This document shows, piece by piece, positions 1 through 12,500 of a stretch of DNA of 64,000 nt. Position 1 is the first letter of the stretch, and each line of letters begins with the position of its first letter. This DNA comes from Clytia hemisphaerica (Eukaryota > Cnidaria > Hydrozoa > Leptothecata > Clytiidae). The notes under the pieces are model-generated. The model ran no database searches. It was given only the letters and a program-made list of their open reading frames with translations, and had not been told where the DNA came from. The translations under genes and the position numbers were made by a program. The DNA lies in NCBI GenBank assembly GCA_902728285.1, contig CACVBU010000956.1, forward strand, positions 124,001 through 188,000. The letters run 5' to 3'.

Positions 1-72
1 TTCGCGTCCTTTTCCGTGATTACTTTTATTTATATTTTTAAAGACAGGTAAGAAGGCATATTGATGTAACTG
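1..72. repeat. Dispersed repeat, copy 1 of 2
   Basis: This 72-bp stretch recurs at 47819-47890 in the same orientation, apparently with a single substitution. Similarity stops abruptly after the shared GATGTAACTG. The copy touches the window edge, so its true left end is unknown. No coding potential is visible. It may be the end of a longer mobile element. Confidence 0.8.
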
Positions 73-966
73 CCAAGATTTTGTCAACCGAGCGAGAGCA
101 TCATAGTTGTTTTGGAGAACACGCGACGGCCTGGTATCGAATAACAAATTACTCCACATACATTACTTTCCTCAGCTAATAAAAACGTGATATTGATGAA
201 TATTGAATATTGAATTGAATATTGAATATATTTCAGTTAGGAACATTTGGCGAGTTCCTGTACGCGGCCGCAATCAAAAAAATCATAACCACACTCATAA
301 AAAACTGTGTTTGTGTCTTTTTTTACCGTTTTTTGCCTAGATGATATAGCAAACATAGTAAGTATAAGCAGACTGTGCCTTTAATTGGCTGTAAAAAAAT
401 TATGCGCCGGTAGAAATTTCTTCAACTTTCAACAATGATAGAACACACCTATTTAAAAAAAATTGACCAGCGCATTTTTCATCTTTCTACTTCTTCATCT
501 TCCATGAAGCTCTCAAAGTTAAATAGAATTAAGCACATAAGATATTCTTATAATTGTGAAATGTCGTTCACGCTTTCGCTACGGTGGAGTGCATGACGTA
601 ACTCGCGCGGCAACAAACTCGCCTTCTGTTGGCTGGTCATATTGGGCGTTTTGGAGTTACCACCCTCGAAGCAGTGGGCGCCTTCGTCATTCCGCAACTC
701 TGTCCACCATTTTAAATGAGTTAACAATAGATCCAAAAGGGCGCCCTCATCAAGAAAGATCATTTGCTTTGGTCTCCGGCTTTGGGAAGTAGTAATGTTT
801 TCGATTGTTTTTGATGGAAAATGGTAAGAAACTTAAGTTTACAAGTGTCATTCAGTTTTTGCTGGCTGATAGAATGGCAGGATCCTGGATGGTTTCCCTA
901 ACTGTATTTTCGCTGCAACACAGCAGGATAACCCCTTACAAAAAAAAATAGATTTCTCTAATACAA
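73..966. other. No gene recognised
   Basis: AT-rich sequence with short open frames on both strands around 548-792. None resembles a known protein or is bounded by convincing splice sites. I looked here for a first exon of the PARP-like gene and found none. Confidence 0.5.
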
Positions 967-974
967 TGGGGAAC

Positions 975-1548
975 ACGACCCTGCCTATGCCCCGGACAGT
1001 CCGGGGCAAATGTCTGGGGTCTGAAAAAAATAACTTTTTCCCTGGACCTACGTCCGGGGCTCCAATTTTTGCGCCATAAATTTACCCCGGACGTATATCG
1101 CCGAGCACACTTTAAACCCCCGGACATTTTATCCAGGTCTAAAACTAAAATTTTTTTTATAAACTAGGCAAGGTTAATAAATTAATTAAAAATAAAAAAA
1201 CTAACTTTACTTACCTTTCTCTGTCTGATCAGGATCCATTTTTCAGCTTTCGGTTAGATTTTAGAATTTGATTGCTGAACAAACCACGCTTGAGATTTAA
1301 GGTTCAAATACAGGCCTCACACACGAAACGCCAAAATCAGGACATTACAAGATCTTTTGGAAGACGGCGTTTGTCCATGGAAGAATATTTCAATGAATTA
1401 GAAAAAAGCCCGCGCGGTCAGCGATTCTATAAAAAGCGACCGTGCGGGCTGTCTGGGGCGTCCGGGGTAGTCTCTCAAAAACAAATAATACGGACCCCGG
1501 GCACGCATCAAAAAAACCCCGGACTGTCCGGGGCATAGGCAGGGTCGT
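975..1548. mobile_element. hAT-like MITE, 574 bp, with 8-bp target duplication
   Basis: The ends are inverted repeats of about 33 bp beginning ACGACCCTGCC and containing the palindrome CCCCGGAC-N-GTCCGGGG. The element is flanked on both sides by the identical 8-mer TGGGGAAC (967-974 and 1549-1556), the duplication size of hAT transposons (P elements also make about 8 bp). The interior repeats CCGGAC several times and has a strong hairpin at 1410-1451, GCCCGCGCGGTC against GACCGTGCGGGC. No transposase frame is present, so it is non-autonomous. Confidence 0.85.
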
Positions 1549-1801
1549 TGGGGAACCTAGAAGAAACTGAAAAATTATTACAGAACTAAAGAAAAAATGA
1601 ATAAACGATTATCATAATATTAATAGAGACAACAAATAATGAATACAAGAAATATTTTTACTTTTATTTTATGACAATTTCTTTGAGTAGATTTATCTAT
1701 AAAGTTCTTCCTGTTACACCACCCACCCCTCCCACCCTGGGAAAACACACTAAGTTCACGCACACACAATACACGCACACACAGACACACACACACAAAG
1801 A

Positions 1802-2191
1802 TTATTTGTCTTCAGCTTTGTATTTGTCTAAATAGAATTTTGTAGCTAAAGATTTTAGTTCATCAGTATCAAGGTTGTGAAAATCAGTGTCAGGATGATT
1901 TATTAGTAACTCATTCCATTGTTTTGACGAAAGACGAGAGAAAGAGTTAAGTCCAAAATTTGTGGTTTTGACCGTTGAAAGTTTTAGTAGTTTAATAGCT
2001 TTGCCCCTGGTGCCAGTTTTGTGATCAATTTCATCAAAATTAAGTGTTGATAGGACATCAGATGGAAGATTACCCTGGAGGTATTTTTGAATAAATAAGA
2101 TATTCATTACTTTCACCTGATCAAAGATTTTGAGTAATTTAAGCTCAGCAAACAGGGGAGTGGCAGAAGTTCTTGGCTCACTAAAGGTCAT
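1802..2191 (-). pseudogene. LINE ORF2 C-terminal fragment
   Basis: A 129-residue open frame, out of frame with the polymerase segment upstream, in the position of the ORF2 C-terminal region. It has the residue composition expected there (for example a LSSKQWNELLINH stretch) and no other recognisable domain. It ends just before the microsatellite tail. Confidence 0.55.
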
Positions 2192-2307
2192 GAGTCTTAG
2201 TGCAGTGTTTTGAAGAGTAAGAATCCTATGTGTGACAGTATTGTCACACAGTCCCCAGAGTTGACTAGCATAGCGAACATGAGAAGCAAAGATTGCATGA
2301 TAAATGT

Positions 2308-3519
2308 TTAGAAGGATGTGAATTGGAACATAGTGACGAAGTTTGGATTTGCCCCATTTGCCCTTCTCAATGTAGCAGCAACGAAAGAAGTATGAACCTT
2401 CCAGTTTAGATGATTGTCAAGGTGAACACCCAAATACTTCACACTCTTACTTGGTGATAGAATTTTCCCACAAAGCTTAATTCTTGGAATACAGTCCATC
2501 TGTCTCCAAGGGGAACGAAAAATAACAAACTCAGTTTTGCTAGCATTCAAAGAAATTTTGTTGGCATTAAGCCAGCTGACTAAAACTCTGAGATCAGCAT
2601 TAACCCTCCCACAAAGACTCCATACAGTTTTTGAAAAATTTAGTAAATGAGTATCATCAGCAAAATGATATGTTTCAGAGGTTCTTATACAGCGGTGAAG
2701 ATCGTTTATATACAACAAGAATAGCAGAGGACCCAAGACTGAACCCCGAGGAACTCCATGATTAATAGATTTTAAAAGGGAATTTGAGCCTGCAAGAGAA
2801 ACATACTGGGAGCGGTTAGTGAGGTAAGATCGGAACCAGTCGTTAACAATGCCTCTGACTCCGTAGTGATCGAGTTTTTCAAGTAAAATTTTGTGATCAA
2901 CTGTGTGGAAAGCCTTTTGTAGATCGACAAATACACCACAGGCAAACCCACCATTGTCAAGATAGTTTCAGATACGTTCGACAATATTAATGAGTGTATG
3001 CTCAGTAGAGTGAGCCTTACGAAAACCAAATTGTCGAGAGTAGATTTGATTATGGTTTTCAAGAAAGTCAGAGAGACGTGAATACATCACTTTCTCAAAA
3101 ACATTTTCAATGTTAGATAAAAGTGAAATTGGCCTATAATTAGAGACTTCAAGGGGAGAACCTTTGTGTTTGAAGACAGGCACAACTTTAGATATTTTGA
3201 GAGTAGAGGGAAAAATACCACTGAGAAAGGAGTAGTTTATCAGCGCCGATATTGGCACAGAAATATCAAGTCTTAAAAGTTTAAGGATTTTTATAGGAAT
3301 ACTACGAGGACCACTTGCTTTATTTATTGAGAAAGAGCCAATCACCTTCGCAATTTCTTGATAAGTGGTTGGTGCTAAGAGGATGAAATGCAGATTTGGA
3401 TCTTTCATGAAACTGCTGAAGTGATTGTAAGAAGGCGGCATTTTTTCACGAATAGAATCAGCTATAGTAGTGAAAAAATCATTGAAGGAATTGGCTACTT
3501 TCTCTGGATCTGATGTCAA
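2308..3519 (-). pseudogene. LINE reverse transcriptase, interrupted by a stop
   Basis: The reverse-strand frame shows the usual order of polymerase motifs: NKASGP, a NYRPISLLSN block, QFGFRKAHST, then after an in-frame TGA (2970 to 2968) [27 protein letters not shown] and the catalytic FADDT, followed by KTEFVIF and VKYLGVHLD. Apart from that TGA, which may have arisen by C-to-T change in a CGA codon, the frame reads through. The region would copy element RNA into DNA at a nicked target site. Confidence 0.85.
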
Positions 3520-3823
3520 AGAGTCACCTGTGATGATTGAAATGGGTGATTCTGAGTTAGCCCTTGTTGAGATTATATCACGAACACCAGACCAGACTTT
3601 TCTAGAGTTTTTAGAATGGAAATCAAAATATCTGATGTAGTGGTTTTTTTTTACTACGCCTAGTTAAAGTGACTATCATATTTCGATATCTACGATATAA
3701 TTCACAGAGTCGATCTTTGGACTCCTTAGTTTTAGCCTTAGCGTGTTTTGTATGGTAGTGGTCACGTTTTTTGATTGACCTTAAAATTCCTGGCGTTATC
3801 CATGGTTTTGTTTTTGATCTAAC

Positions 3824-4680
3824 TTAACGTTTGGTAAGTTTGACTGTGGGTAGATGTCTCTCCACAAGTACTTTCATTTTGTCATTAAAAATATTGAAAC
3901 AGGAGTCTGGATTATGACCAAATCTCAAAAAAAGGGTGTCCCAATCAACTTCAAGAAAATCCAGAATAAATTCTTCTCGGTTGAAACGAGACCAGTCTTG
4001 CTGAAAAAAAGTATTATCTTCACCGGGAAACTTACCTTCAAATGATGGAAAGAGACAAAACTGGGGGAGATGATCTGATATGGAAAAGCATATGTTGCCA
4101 GATACAGTTCCATTATCAGATGGGCTAGAAATAATATTATCAATGAGAGTCCTTGAGTCCTCAGTTATTCTTGTTGGTAAAAGGATCTGTGGAAGTATAA
4201 GATTAGAATCGAGGATATCCATGAAGGACATTATTTCTGAATCATCCTCGCATTTTAAAAGATTAAGATTGAAGTCTCCAAGAAGGAGGAGTTGCTTTTT
4301 CTCAGAAGAAATTTTACTTAGCAAAGGTTTTAGAAAATCTTGATTGAAGCCAACCATTTTTGGATGGCGATATATAGTACCAACGATGATATTGGTACTG
4401 TTTGGTAGGATAATTTCAGCAAAGCATGATTCAAGACTACATGAAGAATAGCAAACTTGGTCTAGGTCTGTCCTAGGTTTGTAAGAGAAAGAGTGTGAAA
4501 TATATAAGGCCTCCCCACCTTTAGAAGATTCAGTTGGTGTAAAAATTTTTCGTAACCTGGTATAGCAAAGTCCTCTTTTTTTTCGAGAGGACTTTCTGTT
4601 TCGGTGTCAACAAGGCTTTTGGTTTCTGAAATCCCTATGACACTAAATTTAGAATTGAGGAGAGATAAATTATCTTGTCT
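3824..4680 (-). pseudogene. LINE endonuclease domain, 5'-truncated
   Basis: The translated reverse strand carries conserved endonuclease signatures: GISET near 4630, GGEALYIS, GTIYRHP, LLLGDFNLNLL and SDHLPQF. The start of the domain is lost at about 4690, where an unrelated inverted-repeat element lies close by. The frame closes at 3824 with a stop that separates it from the polymerase. Confidence 0.75.
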
Positions 4681-4714
4681 CTAGGTAACTGTTGTGTTGT
4701 GGATTAATTAGTTA

Positions 4715-5457
4715 CCGTAGAGTTGTTTAATATCGACATGCATGCGTCTTGTTATTTCGACATAGCTGTAAGCTGGTCTTCGAAATAAAAAATCAAACAT
4801 AAACAAATACATACCAAAGTTATCAATCAATCAATAAATTGTACTCTCCCTATCACGTCACAGATTGTTGAAATGTAAGAAACATGAAGTGGGTTTTTTC
4901 CGAAAAGAAAACTTTAACGATGTAGTCACTAAAAACTAATTAGCATGCTTTCATTCAACGGAGCGAAGATATCCAAATCAAAACAACATTTTGCACACAA
5001 GGAATTTTTTAGTAGACCTTGTTACCGTGAACCGAAAATAATAAAAAGAACCCGTTTTTTTTTTTGAATTTAATGTGACCGCCATACTCATCACGGTGTG
5101 CGGCCTCTTAGCGCCTAGAGCGTAAGTTTTTGATAAATAGGGAAGGGAAAACCAGGCTAAGCGCGCAAATTATTTTTATCACGTGACTTGAAGCGTAATA
5201 AAGTTGTAAAATTTTAATGATGGACACGAGAAAGTTACGAGGAAGTTTGCATGCGTTTCGTGTGCTGTGTAAAACTGCTTAAAATTTGGCTGTTTTTTTA
5301 ATTTAAAGGATTGCAATGTTTATTGAACTTCTAGTTTGATGGATGAACTTGTTTGATAAGAATGATACCAAGAATTTCATTCAAGGTTTGTTTTGATTAT
5401 TTTACTGATCCGGTGTTGACTTTAGAAGACGCATGTCGATATTAGACGATTCTACGG
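4715..5457. mobile_element. Terminal inverted-repeat element, about 743 bp
   Basis: The arms at 4715-4750 and 5424-5457 are inverted copies; each begins CCGTAGA and shares TAATATCGACATGC. A TA dinucleotide flanks both ends, compatible with a Tc1/mariner-type target duplication but too short to prove it. No open frame supports a transposase. Confidence 0.6.
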
Positions 5458-5946
5458 TATTCAATAGGATGTTGCGTATTCCAAAACAACTATCCCATAC
5501 CCCTCCTTCTTTGTTCTTGTCCCCAAACTAATGGTTACTGGTGACTTAAAAATATCTGTCAATTTAGAGGCATGCTCCAACTTGAAATGGGGATCTGTTC
5601 TAAGGAGATTTTGATGTAGACCATAAGCAAATGTGCGGAGTAACAATATCCTTTTGGAGTTAAGTATACACACATAAACGTATGAATACATAAACGTAAT
5701 CGGTTCCATATTTCATAGTTTTCATTCTTTCGTTTTTAAATGTGCTTCAGTGAAGTATTTATGGTTGTTTTCCATTCGATTAAAAAGATTGATTTAATTT
5801 AATGATGATGCAATCACTAAATACTACTCTGCAAAACTTTTATCAGCTAAATTGCTGATTTAGGTAGAAAAAGCTTTATACTTAAGTTTTTGGCTTTATT
5901 TCTGACCAAAGATCAATAGGCTTCATGTACTTTCCATTTTTTTTAG
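5458..5946. other. Upstream region or 5' intron of the PARP-like gene
   Basis: No convincing exon is visible. A T-rich tract ending in TTTTAG at 5946 is a good splice acceptor for the first recognised PARP exon, so at least one upstream exon with the start codon probably exists but was not found. Confidence 0.4.
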
Positions 5947-6527
5947 TATCATCACCAGAGAGTGAAGACAACGATCGCCCTAAACCAAAGCCACGACCAC
6001 GACCACGACCAAATCCTGATTTGCCAGGACAAAAAGCTGGAAAAGGTCAACAAAAGGCCAAACCAGGGACGACGAAAGGAAAAGCTACAGTCGCACCTCA
6101 AAAAAAACAAAATCCAAGTAAACCAGCAAAAGCAAAGGCTAGTCAACCCATGCCAGAACCTTCCAGTCAGTCCGGTTTTTCTAGCTACCCAGTAGTTGTC
6201 AAATGTCTTAATAAGAAAACAAACGAGAATACCTTATTTTATAATTTTAAGCAATTTGGTAAAATTATGCCAGATGGAGTTACTATCCTTAAGCATGATG
6301 GAGTGTCAAAGTGTATCGGCTATGTCAACTATGAAGATTCCATGTCTCCTCAAAAAGCCATTTCTCAAATGAACGGGAAAACCATTGATGGAAATGTGAT
6401 TCAAGTTGAAAATTATGTTTTGAAGACTGCAAGGAGTCAAAGTACCTCTTCAAATGCTCCTGAAAAAGAAGATTACCGACCAATTACTGATTGTAGTTTT
6501 TTCATGGAGGGGAAATGTAGTAAACCA
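5947..6527 (+). CDS. PARP-like gene exon: basic region, RRM, start of first CCCH finger
   Basis: The acceptor TTTTAG precedes 5947 and the donor GTAAGT follows 6527 (phase 0). The exon encodes a PKPRPRP-rich linker, then an RNA-recognition motif of about 80 residues (YPVVVKCLNKKTNENTLF ... GYVNYEDSMSPQKAISQMNG). It ends inside the first CCCH finger, after DCSFFMEGKCSKP. Confidence 0.85.
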
Positions 6528-9500
6528 GTAAGTATGATTTTTAACTGTAGAATCCAAATGAAATCCAAATTTTTAGAATCTATCAAAATTTATCCACATT
6601 TTGTTCCTAATTTTCCAGGTTACTATGCATATTTGGAATCCTTAACTATTCTAATTTTATAAATGGTCGGTTCCTTCTGAAACACACGGTGCTTACTCAT
6701 CGGGAAACTATTATGATACATTACATTAAAGTCCAAAGAAACGTATTTAACTGATTAAAAGTTGTCTTTGGGGATTCCAGATGAGATTATTCTTATACAT
6801 TCTTGTGTTGACCAATACGCCATTTTCTGGGTTTTGCTTCCTCTGACTTAAAGAAGATCTATCCAGCGCCATGCACTTCATACAAATGTATACTACCCAG
6901 GCTCTGAAATTTAACAGAATAACCCTACATCATATGTAACCCTACATCAGTATCACAATTTAAGCCTTCAAATTTTAAATTTAGAGCTGTCCCTATCGAC
7001 ATCCAAAGAATCTTAAAGCAAATGTTTGCAAATCTTGGGAAGGAGACACCTGCAAAAATATAAGCTGTCCATTTTTACATCCTCCAAAAGTGAAAGGCAG
7101 TAAGTGTTGTTTTGTTTTTGGACAGCTCCTTAACACAGTAGCAAGAATTATAGCACATTTAACCAGCGCATAGCGCCAAAGTGTAGTCTGATAAAGTTAA
7201 CTAAAAAAGGCCCTAACCTTGAATAAATCATATGTTGTTGAAATTTGGCACGGAGCGGGTTCCTTACAGGTCCAAGAACGAACAAGAAACCCCGCATGTA
7301 GAATTTGAAAGAATTTTTTTCTTTATCGATAAATAATTTCTTATCCAGTGGGGTTTATTATTGAATTATACTACTTCGTTTTAACCAGCTCTGCGTCCGA
7401 AAGGTTCAACTACTTCACAGCCATCTAATAACCCGATCACTTTGAAAGTCAATACTCCAGTCGAGGTGACAATTCATTCAAAACAATATCGTGGGATTGT
7501 TCGCTGGTGTGGCTTCATTGAAGAAATGAATAACTCGATGGCCGGAATCGAGCTGGTGAGTAAGTCTGTGACTACATTCGATAGATAGGGGATGGTGCCA
7601 CTCTCTCTCTTTCCTAATTACTGAGCTTCAAGCAGAGAGGCATCGAGTACCAATTTTGTGCTAAGTACGAAATCTTTGGAAATCGAAAATTGAAAAAGAG
7701 ACTAACAAACGTCGAAGGTGTTTACTAGACTCTTTGGGCACTTGAGAGTAACACATCCAGTCTGCCACTAGGACACTCTAGGGAAGATTTGAAATTTACG
7801 ACGGAGAGTGTTTTTTTACCCATGCTTATTGCATGTAAATGAAGACTACCCATCATAAATTTTGAGATCCCTTCAGATCCGCTTCTGATATCAGATAATA
7901 TAACGTATTCTGAGTCCCGTTATTTATAAAGAATTTTTCTACAGGAAGTACCAGTTGATGGAGGTTGTAATGGCATTTTTCAAGGAAGAAAATATTTCAT
8001 ATGCGATGAAAAACGAGGCTACTTCGTTGTTTCTTCACAGTGCAAAAAGTTATCCACATCAAATATAGGTTAGTTCATCAACACTTTTGTTTTCCGATGT
8101 TATTGTGACGAAGGGAAGTTAGGCGATTGGGGTCACACTTTAGCTGTTGAGGGGACCTCTAAGATCACTTATCTGTTCCTTCAATCACTTATCTGTTCCT
8201 TCGATCACTTATTAAAGATAAGTCTATGGACACATAGTAAAGGTACACTACTAGATTTCAATCAGCATCAATTCTTTTTCTCCAATTAGGCAATAACTAT
8301 CAAATAAGTGTAACATAAATAACATCAAATAAATCTTCTTTCTTCTTTCTTTTTTTCTTCTTTTATCCGGGAAATTGTACATATGTACCCTTTGGATTAA
8401 TTTATAGAAATAGAATTCAAGTCCTCCTCCTTCAAGTTCTCCTTTTCAAGTCCATGATTTCTTTCCTTTCCTCACTCATAATCTCTCGCCCTAGTTCTGA
8501 TCTCGAGGGCCTGAGCCCCACTCTATTGATGTCTATTCATCTTTCAGTTCATTATATTGTCCCAAAATCTTTGTTCTTATTTCAATATTTCAAATCATTT
8601 TTCTTGCAGAATCAACTTTTTAGGCCTTGTTCCATTTTTTACGAATTTTCTTTAAAATTTTCTTTCCACGAAACTCTCTCCCCTTAAATTATTTCTATTA
8701 TTTGCCCTTATTATCTTTCTAAAGCTATGGCCACATCAGCGAAAATCAAAACTGAATACATATGTGGCTTCTACCTGAAAAATCGATGTACTAACGGAGA
8801 AAGTTGTTCAGCCATTCATCCTCCGTACATGCTTTCCTATTGCTGGTACTACCGGATCCAAGGAGAATCAGAAGTCAGTGTATGTCCAAAAGGTATAACC
8901 AAAGCTGTTGAAAAGCAATACAGAGATGTCAATTCAACTGATTTGTAAGTTTTAAGTCATTTCGTGGTGTGAAAGTATTAGTCCTATTATTCGTTGTTGT
9001 TTTGGTGTTTGAAAAAACTATAACGATATTTCCATGGCCAGTGGTCGAGGTAGTGAATTGTGTCACTTCGTAGGGCACCCCTTAGATTTTATAAATGATA
9101 TAATGCTCTTAATAGGGTGTAGAATTGGCAAAATAAATTGCTTCTCGAGTCTCCTGCACTTTTCGAGTGAATCGATTTTTAGTTAATCGGTCGAGCTTAT
9201 TCTTTTAAACTCAATTTAGAATGGTTTTAAGATTTCTCCTCTCGTTTAATTAATCTTCGGTTTGAAAGGCTTAAAACAATTTCCTTGTTTAAGTGAGAAA
9301 GTAAAAGTAACTCTCAGGTGAAACAAGGCATGTCCTAAACATATTTTGCGTGATGCACATCGCTTCCCATTATTCATTAACTGTCATTTATAGCTCAAAA
9401 GAATCGTATCAACGAGAGGATTTCGAAAAGTAGACCAGCGCCGTCCGAGATTCAAAAAAGGCCTTAAAATTGGTTTTCGTAGGGCACCCTTAGATAAGGG

Positions 9501-12500
9501 CAAATTTTTGATATTATTCTCCTAATAGGGTGTAGAGTTGATAACAAAAATTTGCCCTTCGAATCTCCTGCAGTTTTCGAGTGAATCGATTTTTAGTTAT
9601 TCGATAGAACTTATCAAGGGTCCCCCCTTTACTAACGGTTTTTTCGAAGTCTGAAAATCAAATATCTGAGGCCACCAACGGATTCAGCGTGAAAAGTAGA
9701 TAAAGAAAATGGGGTTATTTGTTAAGTTTCGACCACCTGGTTTCGAGAAATGGCATTTTGAAGGCGAAAAATCGACGTTTTTGGCGTTTTCCGATTACGT
9801 CAGCATTTTTCTGGGAGCATTTTCAGAAAAAATCATTCCCACAGCTGGATAGCCCTGAATTATTAGTATCCGAAAATGGTATGGTTTGTTAACTTTCGAT
9901 GTTCCGGTCATGAGATATTTCATTTTTAAGGTGGGTAAAGATGCTGAAAAACTGCTGACTCAGCAAAAAATATCGATAATTTTCAATATTTAAACCAAAA
10001 TATCTCGAGATCTAGACATCAAAAGTTGACATACCATACCATTTTCGGATACTACTAATTCAGGGCTATCCAGCTGTGGGAATGATTTTTTCTGGAAATG
10101 CTCCCAGAAAAATGTATGACGTCATCGGAAAACGCCAAAAACGTCGATTTTTCGCCTTCAAAATGCCATTTCTCGGCACCAGGTGGTCGAAACTTAACAA
10201 ATAACCCCATTTTCTTTATCTACTTTTCACACTGAATCCGTTCGTAGCCTCAGATATTTGATTTTCAGACTTCGAAAAAACCGTTAGTAAAGGGGGGACC
10301 CTTGATAAGTTCTATCGATTAACTAAAAATCGATTCACTCGAAAACTGCAGGAGATTCGAAGGGCAATTTTTTTTATCAATTCTACACCCTATTAGGAGA
10401 ATAATATGAAAAATTTGCCCTGATCTAAGGGGTGCCCTACGAAGTGACACAATTCACTACCTCAGCCGCTGGTCTAAAGTGCTGGGTCAAAAATTTACAT
10501 CAAGCCAATCTCAAGATATCGGCCAAAAACTGATTTTGACGTTATAAAATACATCGAAAAAACATGTCAAAAAGACAATTTAAATGACGTCATTATTGAA
10601 AAAAGGCGATAATCCCGATTAACTTACTACAATCAAAGCAAAATTTTGACTGGAGATATAAATTAACGATTCTAAAATATTTCATGATAAAGATCTTGAT
10701 GACGTCAGCATTTTCTGACGTATTTTAATTTTTCCCGACAACAAATGGCGTCATTCAAATTTTCTGAAAATTTTTGAACAAATATTTCAGAATGATTGAT
10801 TTACAACTCCATTCAAAATTTGGTGTTGGTTGCATTAATAAAATTGAAGTTATCGCTGTTTTTCAATAATGACGTCATTTGAATCTTACTTATGACGTGT
10901 TTTTTCGATGTATTTCATAATATCAAAATCAATTTTTGACCGATATCTTGAGATTGGCTTAATGCAAATTTTTGACCCAGCACTTTTCGAAATCCGCTCG
11001 TTGATATGAATATGATTCTTTTGAGCTATATATGAACATTAAGGAATAATTGGAAGCGGTGCGCGTCACGCAAAATATATTTGGGACATGCCTTGTTTCA
11101 CCCGAGCTTGAGGATTACAGGGGATTACAGCCCACTTTGTGTAAAATACTTACAAATGGCAGGACATACTTTCCAGAAGTGCTTTCCAATACAGAAGAAT
11201 AAAATGACAAAGCTATACCTATTGTGAATCTAAACATTATCATAGTTAATTTGCAATCATTTCCTTTATATTAGTTCACAAGACCCCTATTGTATCAATT
11301 TCGAGATTGCATCTTATTCAAAGTATAAAGGATTAAATACGGACTTTAAACGTGTATCCACACCCTCCACAGTATCCTGCAAAGCATCCGGCGAACCTCT
11401 GGCAACGGGGTGGAAATGGTATTGGTTTGATGATTCAAGCTGGGTGGAATACAACCTGGAGTATAACTTTCCTGGACAGGTATGTATGTTAAGGACTGGT
11501 GGCCGAGTGTCTAAGGTGTTATCGTCGCAATCCAAAGGTTCGTGGTTCGAATTCCCGCGATTCTTGATGTTCTGTTAAGGTCATAGACAGCCGAACCTAG
11601 CCGACTGACCCCGTGAAAACAATCAATTCTTAAAGTCCTAAATCATTGGCCTAGTTGTGAATGGAGGATAAAGATGTTTTGAATAATTTGACTGGTCGAA
11701 ATATTTATTATGGACAAAAAGGGACCTAATAGAAAACAGAGAACAGAAAATGTAAAAAGAAAACACCAATTCTTGAACTTAAACAAACCAAAAATGCTGT
11801 ACTAAATCAAAAAGAACCGAAATAAGACGACAGGGACATTAAATTAAACGAACCTCTCAAATACTAGCCTGGGAATCCAAGCTCACATAATCTTAGAAAA
11901 AAAACAAAAAATACCTCACCTCGCAAAGTTCTAAGATTAAAGAGCTTGGTGCAGGTAGATTAGTCTGACACAGAATGTTATAAACAGTCTATGTGTGAAC
12001 CCTTGTTGACAGACTTTCTGAACTTTGAAAACCCAGGCAAACACACGTAATCAACTTACCATAAAAATTCTTCCACAAGCTCCAAAGACTTTCAAAACTA
12101 CTAAAATCCACACCAAAACATCAGCCACGCATGTATTAAGACTTCCAGTCAACAGCCATTTTGTTTCTAAATGAATCCTATATAGGATTATACAGCTCTG
12201 TAACGAGGAATCAAAGATTCAAAATCATAGAACACCCATGTTTTAGTGCTCGAGATGATATATAGCTAATGGAAAGTCGTTCTGGAGGCGCAATCAGTCC
12301 TGATTACCCATGATTCATTTAGGCCGTGAAATGAATGGCTTATTTTTTTTAAAGGTTTCCTCAGAAATTATTGAAACAGAATACGAAAAATTCCAACAAA
12401 AAAACGACTTGAAACCGATGAAATTCTACACCAAAGAATTCCACTACACTTTGGATTTCAAAACCATGTTGCAAAAAAATCTTCATACAGACAAACAAAG

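Larger units (their letters stand above)
1740..4690 (-). mobile_element. 5'-truncated non-LTR retrotransposon (LINE), Jockey/CR1-like
   Basis: Read on the reverse strand, the element contains the end of an apurinic-type endonuclease, a reverse transcriptase and a C-terminal region, followed by a TG/CA-rich microsatellite tail at about 1745-1799, as seen in CR1/L2-type LINEs. It is dead: the 5' part of ORF2 and all of ORF1 are missing, there is a TGA inside the polymerase at 2968-2970, and frames break between the endonuclease and polymerase and again before the C-terminus. Clade assignment is by eye; a tree of the polymerase domain would decide it. Confidence 0.85.

Noticed and set aside
556..792. 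Overlapping open frames on both strands near 548-792
   Set aside because: Neither product resembles a known family, composition is not coding-like and there are no matching splice sites to link them to the PARP-like gene.
1272..1538. 88-aa open frame inside the hAT-like MITE
   Set aside because: It runs into the terminal palindrome and lacks any transposase motif; it is a by-product of the GC-rich element.
5925..5946. ATG at 5925 as the PARP start codon
   Set aside because: It lies inside a T-rich tract ending in AG that looks like a splice acceptor; used as start it would add MYFPFFL, which has no support.
11494..11566. Functional tRNA-Ser gene
   Set aside because: A and B boxes are present but the anticodon stem does not pair and the variable arm is wrong, so it is SINE-like.
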